Of a stretch of DNA of 64,000 nucleotides, positions 26,113 to 32,638 are shown piece after piece. The DNA lies in NCBI GenBank assembly GCA_910578065.1, contig CAJTPB010000010.1, positions 1 to 64,000 of the forward strand, given 5' to 3'. Each line of letters opens with the position of its first letter. Within the stretch, counting starts at the first letter, position 1. The notes under the pieces were generated by a model. That model saw only the letters and a program-made list of their open reading frames with translations, did not search any database and was not told where the DNA came from. This DNA comes from an uncultured Christensenella sp. (GTDB lineage Bacteria; Bacillota; Clostridia; Christensenellales; Borkfalkiaceae). The position numbers and the translations under genes are program-made.

Positions 26113-26338
26113 AAAAGCCTTCGCGTTTCGGAATACGCGAAGGCACTTTAAACCACCAAAACAAACAATCATTTGCCGCAAGGATAACGGGCTGCATTCC
26201 CGTGCAGAGTTACTGACTTTTTCGCCCCGCAGGCTGAAAGGTGATACCCGATTACCGCCCAATGCTTCCCTTTCACCTAACAGAAGCTCTCTTTTAATGG
26301 AACTTGTAAACGGACGCGTCCTTTGTGATCGCCTTATT
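26108..26338 (-). promoter_or_regulatory. T-box-like riboswitch for ileS (Ile type)
   Basis: Read on the minus strand, the leader has a Stem I-like part with AGAGAGCTTCTGTTAGGTGAA. Its closing helix is AAAGG/CCTTT, and an ATC (Ile) triplet lies at 26243-26245 in the context GTATCACCTTTCAG, the usual form of the specifier region. A T-box-like segment GTTTTGGTGGTTT (26150-26162) is followed by a strong terminator hairpin GCCTTCGCG/CGCGAAGGC (26117-26144) and a T run. The T-box core departs from AGGTGGNACCGCG, so confidence is moderate. The leader ends about 400 nt before ileS, which is unusually far. Confidence 0.7.
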
Positions 26339-26345
26339 TTGTTTT

Positions 26346-26374
26346 ATTATATCCGTTTCCGCTAAAAAAGTAAA
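26346..26374 (-). promoter_or_regulatory. Promoter of the ileS leader
   Basis: On the minus strand TTTACT (26369-26374), 17 nt and TATAAT (26346-26351). The transcript would begin near 26338. Confidence 0.65.
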
Positions 26375-26393
26375 GCATTTTAAAATAACTTTT

Positions 26394-27149
26394 TTATTTG
26401 CGGATATCCTTTGTTTCTTCCGCAGCGTTCTGTTCCGCCTTTTCCGTTTGAGGCATACGCAGCCATTTGATATTTTGTAAATCCAAACGAAGTTTACCGT
26501 CCTTTTTGACTACGCGGTTATACAGCCAAAGCAAATATCCCAGCACGGTAAATACCGCAACCAAAATTACCACCCAAACCATAACGCCGCCGTACCCCAG
26601 ATCGTTTACGTCTAAAAAGAAATAGGGATATTCGAACCCATCGATCGCCGCGCCTAAAATAAAGGTGTAGCACACGTAAATCAACGGTATCACTATGCTG
26701 AGCAAAGGAGCGAATACCGATATCGACTTTTTCTCTTCGAACAAAAAGTAATCGAGAATAAACAGCACGGGCGCGAATACGTGATAAGATAGGTTGCCGA
26801 TATTCCGCCAAAAGTCGGCGGAGAACGGATCGCCCAACAAAATGCAATACACAAGGAAGGTCACAAGAATCATGACCGTCGTCATAAATTTCAGCGTGCG
26901 CAGTTTTTTGTTATAACCCTCTTTTTCGCCGGCATAAACCCGCTTTACGTTATCCGCAAGCACGACTACGGATACCGCAAACACAAAATAATTGCTGATA
27001 TTGGTATAGTACTTTAAAAATTCCCAAGTAAGCGAACTTGCGCCCTGTCCCGCATAAAATATGTTGAACGTAAGCAAAACGGCAAGCCCCGAAACGCAGC
27101 ACAGTATCATGCGGTAAATCATTTGGGTAAGTAAATTATTCCTTTTCAT
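26394..27149 (-). CDS. Pr6Pr-family integral membrane protein
   Basis: A 251-residue protein with about six membrane helices. The pattern around LKYYTNISNYFVFAVSVVVL, GDPFSADFWRNIGNLSYHVFAPVLFILDYFLF and FPYFFLDV-like text near the fifth helix recalls the Pr6Pr (FAR-17a/AIG1-like) family of uncharacterised bacterial membrane proteins. A charged cytoplasmic tail follows the last helix. An AAAGGTG ribosome binding site precedes the ATG. The gene lies 10 nt downstream of the small metal-binding protein and may be transcribed with it. Function unknown. Confidence 0.78.
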   Translation of the reverse strand: MKRNNLLTQMIYRMILCCVSGLAVLLTFNIFYAGQGASSLTWEFLKYYTNISNYFVFAVSVVVLADNVKRVYAGEKEGYNKKLRTLKFMTTVMILVTFLVYCILLGDPFSADFWRNIGNLSYHVFAPVLFILDYFLFEEKKSISVFAPLLSIVIPLIYVCYTFILGAAIDGFEYPYFFLDVNDLGYGGVMVWVVILVAVFTVLGYLLWLYNRVVKKDGKLRLDLQNIKWLRMPQTEKAEQNAAEETKDIRK

Positions 27150-27159
27150 ATTTACACCT

Positions 27160-27384
27160 TTAACCGAAAATTCCTTTGCGCAAACGAATTTGCTTTACTT
27201 CGAACCCCGCTTCCGTAACGCAAACGCAAAGTTCGCCGTCGGGCAAATCGCTTTCCACAAAAATGATCCCTTTTTTGAAATTTGCCTTTGCGCCCTTCAC
27301 CCCTTCAAGCAAGCGAAGTTTGCGTTCGGCGCGCTCGGCACAGCGGGCGCAACACATGCCCGCGACTTCGATCACCTTTTTCAT
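27160..27384 (-). CDS. Heavy-metal-associated (HMA) domain protein
   Basis: A 74-residue single-domain protein of ferredoxin-like fold, similar to copper chaperones and to the metal-binding domain of P-type ATPases. The metal loop reads GMCCARCAERAERKL with CxxC at C12 and C15 and an extra adjacent cysteine (C11). The second half (VKGAKANFKKGIIFVESDL) has the usual beta-strand pattern. No metal ATPase is near. The start codon lies 7 nt from a TAAAAT -10 box with no ribosome binding site, so this may be a leaderless message. Confidence 0.82.
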   Translation of the reverse strand: MKKVIEVAGMCCARCAERAERKLRLLEGVKGAKANFKKGIIFVESDLPDGELCVCVTEAGFEVKQIRLRKGIFG

Positions 27385-27391
27385 ACGGTAT

Positions 27392-27420
27392 ATTTTAGCA
27401 TGACAAACATAAATTGTAAA
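27392..27420 (-). promoter_or_regulatory. Promoter abutting the HMA start codon
   Basis: On the minus strand TTTACA (27415-27420), 17 nt and TAAAAT (27392-27397), then 7 nt to the ATG at 27384. Confidence 0.6.
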
Positions 27421-27533
27421 GGAATTTTACTTCTTTTTATGCTGAAAACACATTTGCCATGCATAATAACCGCTTCGGGTAACGTAAATGCAATTTACCA
27501 TAAAACCGCTTCATGCAAACGGCAATAAAATAC

Positions 27534-27562
27534 TTGACATCTTATACAACTAAGATTATTAT
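27534..27562 (+). promoter_or_regulatory. Promoter of the pyridoxal kinase-like gene
   Basis: TTGACA (27534-27539), 17 nt and TATTAT (27557-27562), with a GAGGT ribosome binding site before the ATG at 27594. Confidence 0.75.
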
Positions 27563-27593
27563 TTTATCATACATTTTTAACGAGGTACCATTT

Positions 27594-28400
27594 ATGCGCG
27601 TACTTGCTATCAACGATATTTCATGCACGGGAAAATGTTCGCTTACGGTGGCGCTCCCCATTCTTTCTGCATGCGGCGCCGCATGCGATATTATGCCAAC
27701 CGCTTTGCTTTCTACCCATACAGGCGGATTCGAAGGATATACCTTTTTAGACCTTTCGCAAGAAATGCAAAAAATCGCCGACCATTGGGAATCGCTCGGC
27801 TTAAAGTTCGATTTGATTTACAGCGGTTACCTTGGCAGCCGCTCGCAAATTCAATTTGTAAAAGACTGTAAGAAACGTTTTTTAAAGGAGAAAGGCGTTT
27901 TCGTCGTCGATCCCGTTTTGGGCGATCATTTTACCTTTTATAAGGGATTCGACCAAGCCTTCGCGCAAGAAATGAAATCGCTTTGTGCGGAAGCGGATTA
28001 TATTCTCCCCAACGAAACGGAAAGTTTTTTGTTGACGGGTGAACGGAATTTTTCTGCCGCCTTAAAAAAATTAGGCGAAATTTGCCCTTGCCCCGTTATT
28101 ACCGGCGCGCAGGACGAAACGGGTTACGCCCTCCGCTACTTACACGAAAATCGCGAATGCGTTCTTCCTTTAAAAAAAATCGAAGGCGCTTTCCACGGCG
28201 CGGGCGACGTGTTCGCCTCCGCCTTCTGCGGGTGCATTTTAAACGGACTTTCTATGGAAGCCGCCCTTTCCGTTACGGCAGATTTCTGTTACCGCGCGAT
28301 CGCACGCTCGGAACGGGAGGTAAAAGACAGAAGATTCGGGCTTGCTTACGAACGGGAACTTGGCGGATTGATATCTGCGATTAGCAATAATTCCCTGTAA
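27594..28400 (+). CDS. Pyridoxal/pyridoxamine kinase-like protein
   Basis: This predicted ribokinase-fold kinase phosphorylates vitamin B6 compounds. The 268-residue protein begins VLAINDISCTGKCSLTVALP, close to the PdxY/PdxK start. It then has PTALLSTHTGGF, YSGYLGSRSQI, VVDPVLGDHF (metal and substrate region), PNETE, and the ATP-binding and catalytic GAFHGAGDVFASAFCG with the catalytic aspartate. The start at 27594 has a GAGGT site and a good promoter; a longer frame upstream lacks both. The gene stands alone and is followed by the 6S RNA gene. A related sugar or hydroxymethylpyrimidine kinase activity cannot be excluded. Confidence 0.85.
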   Translation: MRVLAINDISCTGKCSLTVALPILSACGAACDIMPTALLSTHTGGFEGYTFLDLSQEMQKIADHWESLGLKFDLIYSGYLGSRSQIQFVKDCKKRFLKEKGVFVVDPVLGDHFTFYKGFDQAFAQEMKSLCAEADYILPNETESFLLTGERNFSAALKKLGEICPCPVITGAQDETGYALRYLHENRECVLPLKKIEGAFHGAGDVFASAFCGCILNGLSMEAALSVTADFCYRAIARSEREVKDRRFGLAYERELGGLISAISNNSL

Positions 28401-28417
28401 ATTTCTTTTTAGGCGCG

Positions 28418-28446
28418 TTGCAATTTGCAAATAAATCTGCTATAAT
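28418..28446 (+). promoter_or_regulatory. Promoter of the 6S RNA gene
   Basis: TTGCAA (28418-28423), 17 nt and TATAAT (28441-28446). Transcription should start near 28453. Confidence 0.75.
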
Positions 28447-28452
28447 GTAATT

Positions 28453-28637
28453 GACACCTGCGGTGTTCGGAAATCGGAGAATTCGTAATCCACAAAGTAT
28501 TTTCGGGAGCGCTTGTCGGGGCACGATAGGTAAGGTCTGTTATTGCAACGGAAAGGCCGAAGCGTGCGCGCCGCGCACCCACCTGCGAGAAGCGGGTTAA
28601 CACTTTTTCGATTTGCGGCACAGGCGGATGTCTTTTT
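28453..28637 (+). ncRNA. ssrS: 6S RNA
   Basis: This RNA binds and holds the housekeeping RNA polymerase by mimicking an open promoter. The 5' part GACACCTGCGGTGTTCGG and the 3' part GCGGCACAGGCGGATGTC can form the closing stem, and both halves match the 6S pattern (GGTGTTCG near the 5' end and GCGGCRCAGG-like near the 3' end). About 185 nt lie between a strong promoter and a T-rich end at 28631-28637. No reading frame of quality lies inside. The call is from motif and shape; the central bubble was not modelled. Confidence 0.7.
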
Positions 28638-28686
28638 CTTTTATATACCGTACCGAATAAATTTTTTGTATGACATAAAAAAACGG

Positions 28687-28715
28687 TTGCAAGATTTTGC
28701 TTTCTGTGTTATAAT
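28687..28715 (+). promoter_or_regulatory. Promoter of tRNA-Glu
   Basis: TTGCAA (28687-28692), 17 nt and TATAAT (28710-28715). Confidence 0.75.
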
Positions 28716-28758
28716 TTACAAGCGTTTTAAAGGAACGAGTTGCAAATTTATAGACTGC

Positions 28759-28833
28759 GGCCTTGTGGTCAAGAGGTTAAGACGGCGCCCTCTCACGGCG
28801 CAATCCCGGGTTCGATTCCCGGCAGGGTCACCA
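28759..28833 (+). tRNA. tRNA-Glu (anticodon CTC)
   Basis: A 75-nt cloverleaf. The acceptor GGCCTTG pairs with CAGGGTC, the anticodon stem GCGCC/GGCGC holds loop CTCTCAC (anticodon CTC, Glu GAG), and the T arm contains GGTTCGATTCC. The 3' CCA is encoded. A terminator follows. Confidence 0.95.
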
Positions 28834-28862
28834 AACGAGGGAGATAAGAACACCCCGAGAGA

Positions 28863-28889
28863 GAAACCGAATTTTCGGTTTCTTTTTCT
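28863..28889 (+). terminator. Terminator of tRNA-Glu
   Basis: Hairpin GAAACCGAA/TTCGGTTTC followed by TTTTTCTTTT. Confidence 0.82.
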
Positions 28890-28999
28890 TTTACACTATT
28901 TTCGTTTTTGTCGCCGTTGCCGTCGGGGTAATCGGGAAAATCAAGTTCAATAAAAGTTCCTCTTTCTGCCCGCCTTTCAAGCGGAATAACACTTTTATT

Positions 29000-29476
29000 T
29001 TACGCATAAAGCACTATTGCGCTATGCAAAACCATAGCACTCGGCAAATTGCTCCTCAATGCTTTGCTGATCCTGCGCGTGTACATAACGCCGCCCGATA
29101 AATAATATTCGTCTGTGAAATCGAATTCTTTTGTTTCGAATAACGGAAACTTTTCTTCAACCGTAAGATACGCCGCGGCGCCGCTTTCGCTATTCGAAAT
29201 TTGCAGCGTTTGCGCATATTCGGCTACTGCTTGTCCTTCTTCCTTTATCACGATCGCGCGCGCTACGTTTAATCGGGCAGGCTGTTCCGCATCGATATTC
29301 GCAAGTTCGGTCACGCTGAAACTGCGTTTAAAATCGTTCAGCCATTCTTGCGTCGTTTTTTGCAACGGCTTTTTCGGCCAAAAGATTATTCCGCACGCAA
29401 TCGCCCCGCACGCAATCGCCAACGACAGCGCAACAATCAACGGAAGATAAACTTTTTTGTTTTTTACGTTTAACAT
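29000..29476 (-). CDS. Small membrane-anchored protein, unknown
   Basis: A 158-residue protein with one N-terminal membrane helix (about residues 10-32, then WPKKP) and an outward or soluble domain rich in Glu, Ala and Thr. I do not recognise a family. The start at 29476 is supported by an AAAGGAT ribosome binding site. It follows three DUF3592-like genes on the same strand and may be the last gene of their unit. The last 24 or so residues (TRRISKALRSN onward) look less regular than another frame over the same bases, which would read QDQQSIEEQFAE. A late frameshift is therefore possible but not shown. Confidence 0.6.
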   Translation of the reverse strand: MLNVKNKKVYLPLIVALSLAIACGAIACGIIFWPKKPLQKTTQEWLNDFKRSFSVTELANIDAEQPARLNVARAIVIKEEGQAVAEYAQTLQISNSESGAAAYLTVEEKFPLFETKEFDFTDEYYLSGGVMYTRRISKALRSNLPSAMVLHSAIVLYA

Positions 29477-29514
29477 CGGTATCCTTTTGTGCATTAAAAT
29501 TTTTTTAATCGGAT

Positions 29515-29996
29515 TTAATCGCTTTCAAAGGGTGAAGCGCTATCTTCTTGCAATTTTATTTTTGATTGTTTACGCCTTTTTAGAAAATACGATACAAATA
29601 TTGTGTTAAGCGCAATAAAAATAACGGAAACGATCGGTATTAAAATAACGTATTCAACAATGGACGGCTCGTACCCTACAGAAATGCTTATTCCGTTTTC
29701 TCCGATATAGATTGGAATGGTTGTACCGATCAATGCATACGCTTCATGGTATCTATACGTGCTGAAGGAAGCCCCTTCGTAAACAATGCCGTTTTCACCG
29801 TAATAAGTATAATGCAGATGGTACAAGGAGTCATGTCCACCACCCCCCGTAACTTCCGCTTCACGATAACGCCCTTATCGACAACTTTTTTAGCTTCGAT
29901 ATTGCGAGGTATCTCGAATATGCACGCGATAATAACGCCAAGCAATATAAGTTCCGCACAAACCCAACCAAAATAGCGTAAAACTTTTTTTCTCAT
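29515..29996 (-). pseudogene. Frameshifted DUF3592-like membrane protein gene
   Basis: This is the third copy of a small membrane protein, broken by a single-base change. Frame one gives an N-terminal helix and ends its similarity at DKGVIV. The next frame continues with EAEVTGGGGHDSLYHLHYTYYGENG and runs through IYIGENGISISVGYEP, a second helix and a basic tail. The two neighbouring paralogs read ERGVVAEAV and ERGIVAEAE at this point. Restoring one base between about 29864 and 29866 rebuilds the same pattern, D-K-G-V-I-x-E-A-E-V. Everything else is intact, so the break is recent, phase-variable or a sequencing error. Confidence 0.75.
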
Positions 29997-30076
29997 TTAA
30001 GCTGCCATCCTTTTTACATGTTGAATAAATTTTCCCGCTTTTGTTTTCTTCTTCTGTAATTTCTTCATTGGCTATT

Positions 30077-30727
30077 TTATAGCCGATGCGTACCTAAACT
30101 TTCTTCTGTTTCAACCGTTTCCGTAACAGCTTCATCCGTGACAGCCGATTCGACCGTAGATTCTTCTGTTTCAACTGCTTTCGGCGTGATTTCTTCTGTG
30201 ACAGCCGCATTTATTGCGCATGCTTCGCCTTCGGCATTTTCCGTAATTGATTTGTTTTTCTTTTTTAACCATCGCACCGTAATAACAAAAAAAACTGTAA
30301 TTACGCCCAAATAGATAATTGTAATGACTGTTATAAATACAATGTTAAAAGTAGCATTGTAAGTCAGTTGATATCCTACCGGAACGCTGACGCCGTTTTC
30401 ACCAAGATATATTTTAATTTTAGAGCCGATCTTTTTCGTCACTTCTTCTCTGGTCAACGATTCGTTCGCCGTGCCTGTGTATTGAACGCCTGCTTTATCT
30501 GTATAAACATAAATCGTTCCCGGATATTCATAATCGCCGGTGCCGCCTAACCGAACGATCACCGCTTCGGCAACAACCCCCCGTTCGATTGCAGCTTTAT
30601 ATTTTATTTGATCGCGCTCGCCATAAAATAAGCCGAACAATGTTGCGCCGTAAAAAAGCGTGGGAAGCCCGAAAAGTAGTAAAACATATAACGCACCGCG
30701 CGCCGTTTTTTTTAAAAGCCGACCCAT
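30077..30727 (-). CDS. DUF3592-like two-helix membrane protein
   Basis: A 216-residue protein with an N-terminal helix (about 12-33), an extracytoplasmic domain with AAIERGVVAEAVIVRLGG and YVYTDKAGVQYTGTA, then KIYLGENGVSVPVGYQL and a second helix. A long acidic tail follows, with repeats around ETEES and VTDEAVTE. The layout of helix, EAxIV strand, Y-x-D/E-x-x-G-x-x-Y strand, IYLGENG and helix is that of DUF3592-type proteins, whose role is unknown. It lies 6 nt downstream of a paralog and 80 nt upstream of the frameshifted copy. Confidence 0.72.
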   Translation of the reverse strand: MGRLLKKTARGALYVLLLFGLPTLFYGATLFGLFYGERDQIKYKAAIERGVVAEAVIVRLGGTGDYEYPGTIYVYTDKAGVQYTGTANESLTREEVTKKIGSKIKIYLGENGVSVPVGYQLTYNATFNIVFITVITIIYLGVITVFFVITVRWLKKKNKSITENAEGEACAINAAVTEEITPKAVETEESTVESAVTDEAVTETVETEESLGTHRL

Positions 30728-30733
30728 TTTACC

Positions 30734-31345
30734 CTACCGCCTTTCTTGTTTTTTGCGTTTCTTTTTCACTTTTATACGGTAACCTTTATAATATATAATT
30801 TTTCCCGTTGTATCTATTTCGTCGAGCATCGCCAAATTATCGATTTCGATGATTTCTTTTTGTTTTTCCTCAACTTCTTTATTCGTTTTTTTAAACTGCC
30901 ATTCCAAAAAAATGATAAGCCCGCTTATTCCAACAACGTAAAGCCTCGAAAATACGGATATTAACGTAAAGAAATAACCAAACGACAGTTTATGCCCTAC
31001 ATTGATGCTTTTTCCGTTTTCCCCCAAATAAATTTTATACTTCGTTCCCAAATACAATTCGGGATCATTTTCCAATGATATGTTATAAGCATCATCGTGA
31101 TATACTACTCCCTCTTCGTCTATAAATTCATATTCAAGAGTATAACCCACAAGCGTACCATGATCACCGTGCCTATTACTTTTGGTATAGTGCTTACGAT
31201 AATGAACAATTTCCGCCTCGGCGACGATTCCCCGTTCGATCATAGCTTTATTTTCGAACTCTTCTCGATAACCGAAAATCAAACCGATTATTATCCCTGC
31301 AAACAACAATGTGGAAAGTCCAAATAGCACTATGTAACGCCACAC
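30734..31345 (-). CDS. DUF3592-like two-helix membrane protein
   Basis: A 203-residue paralog of the next gene, with the same order: helix (LFGLSTLLFAGIIIGLIFG), MIERGIVAEAEIV, YEFIDEEGVVYHDDA, KIYLGENGKSINVGHKL, second helix, and a strongly basic tail (KVKKKRKKQERR). The GTG at 31345 is the first usable start, but coding sense (KKAAHKIADVPWDI) runs 15-17 codons further upstream with no ATG, GTG or TTG. The only candidate there is an ATA codon. The true N-terminus is therefore uncertain, and the gene may have lost its start codon. Confidence 0.68.
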   Translation of the reverse strand: MWRYIVLFGLSTLLFAGIIIGLIFGYREEFENKAMIERGIVAEAEIVHYRKHYTKSNRHGDHGTLVGYTLEYEFIDEEGVVYHDDAYNISLENDPELYLGTKYKIYLGENGKSINVGHKLSFGYFFTLISVFSRLYVVGISGLIIFLEWQFKKTNKEVEEKQKEIIEIDNLAMLDEIDTTGKIIYYKGYRIKVKKKRKKQERR

Positions 31346-31404
31346 TATATCCCAAGGAACGTCTGCAATTTTATGCGCTGCTTTTTTTATAAGCTACCAC
31401 ACCC

Positions 31405-32430
31405 CTACACTACCGCCTGTTTTGCATTTTGCAGCACTTCGATATACGGATTAAATGCCCCCAAATGCGTTACCCGTTCCGTTTGCAAAGAATACATACC
31501 CGATTTGTTATCGGTCAGAATATAATCTTCCCCGTCCGCCACAACGATAAAGCAAACATAATCGTCTTTTGCAATTTCTTCAAACGAGAACGTGAACGAT
31601 TCTTCCGCGCCGCCCGTTAAACTGCCTTTGCGTTCTTGCCGCAGTTCGCCGTTTACGTAAACGTTTAACGTATAACCGCTTGCGATTTGCGAGGCATTGG
31701 CAACGGTTGCCGTAAATTGTTGTTTCCCGTTTTCGATTGCGACAGCCGCCTGTACCGAAAGATCGGTATAAGCGATAAAGAGCAGATATTCCGCCGATGC
31801 AAGAACGGATCCGTCTTCCGCATGTACGGTAAGCGTTACGGGAAGATATTCTTCGCCGGAAAATGCCGCCGCAAAAGGAACGTCGAACAGCTTACTTTCG
31901 CCGATTTGCAACGGTTTGCCGCAGACGAGCTGCGCCGTTTGACCGCATACGATCGCCGTAAAGCGGGAAACTTCGCAATCGCCCGTATTGGTAACCAACA
32001 AACGAATATTCGAAGGCGCGCCGTTTACAAGCAATCCGTCGAGATACGCTTCGATTTCTACCCGCGCGCCCAATTCGCGTTCGGCATAGCACAACACCAT
32101 GGGGGGCATTAAATTTTCGGTACTGCTTACCTTGTAATTATATGCCGAATAAACGATTCCATCAAGGCAATACCCCGTCGAATACGAAATATCTCCGTTC
32201 GAATTTGTTTTATTTGTTAATTGAATGCCGCCCGTCCAATGCGTTCCGTCGAACACGGCGCAATACGCTTGTTCCGCTTCGCCGTCGTACCCTTCGTAAA
32301 AGATTACGGGATCGCCGCTCTTCGAAAGGGTAAATTCCTGCGCGGCTACGCCGTTTGCAATTACGTATTCGTTCGTACCGTCTTCGGTTGCAACCAGCTC
32401 TTCGCCGTTGTTGTAAACCAGCGCGGTTTT
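31405..32430 (-). pseudogene. 5'-truncated surface-protein gene with CARDB-like domains
   Basis: The open frame runs from a TGA at 32431-32433 to the stop at 31405, with no plausible start codon or signal peptide at its head. From the upstream end it reads LVYNNGEELVATEDGTNEYV, then a region that recalls C-terminal modules of extracellular proteins, with two beta-rich repeats (IRLLVTNTGDCEVSRFTAIV and SVQAAVAIENGKQQFTATV) like CARDB adhesion modules. A GTG at 32256 (VFDGTHW) could start a 283-residue product, but it has no secretion signal. It is best seen as the remnant of a larger secreted protein, though translation from GTG cannot be excluded. Confidence 0.6.
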
Positions 32431-32565
32431 TCAGTTAAAGCGGATAAACTGCGTAATTGCTTACATTGTATATTCCTTTGCGCATGGCTCTACCGCGCAT
32501 CCGTTTTGCACATTGCCAAAATCACCTGCAACGGCGAAAAAGGGTTAAATAACCGTGCGAAAATC

Positions 32566-32594
32566 TTGCAAAAAGCCGAAAATTATGTCATAAT
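32566..32594 (+). promoter_or_regulatory. Promoter of the hybrid kinase operon
   Basis: TTGCAA (32566-32571), 17 nt and CATAAT (32589-32594), with a GGGAGA ribosome binding site before the ATG at 32639. Confidence 0.6.
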
Positions 32595-32638
32595 AAACGG
32601 GTAAAAGATAAAAATTATTCCGAAGGGAGAAGGCTTCC

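Noticed and set aside
25841..26365. A 174-residue open frame between ileS and the Pr6Pr gene
   Set aside because: It runs through tandem repeats and the T-box leader; openness follows from repetition and composition.
29000..29110. A late frameshift in the small membrane-anchored protein gene
   Set aside because: The alternative frame (QDQQSIEEQFAE) looks natural, but there is no paralog to compare with, so the annotated frame was kept.
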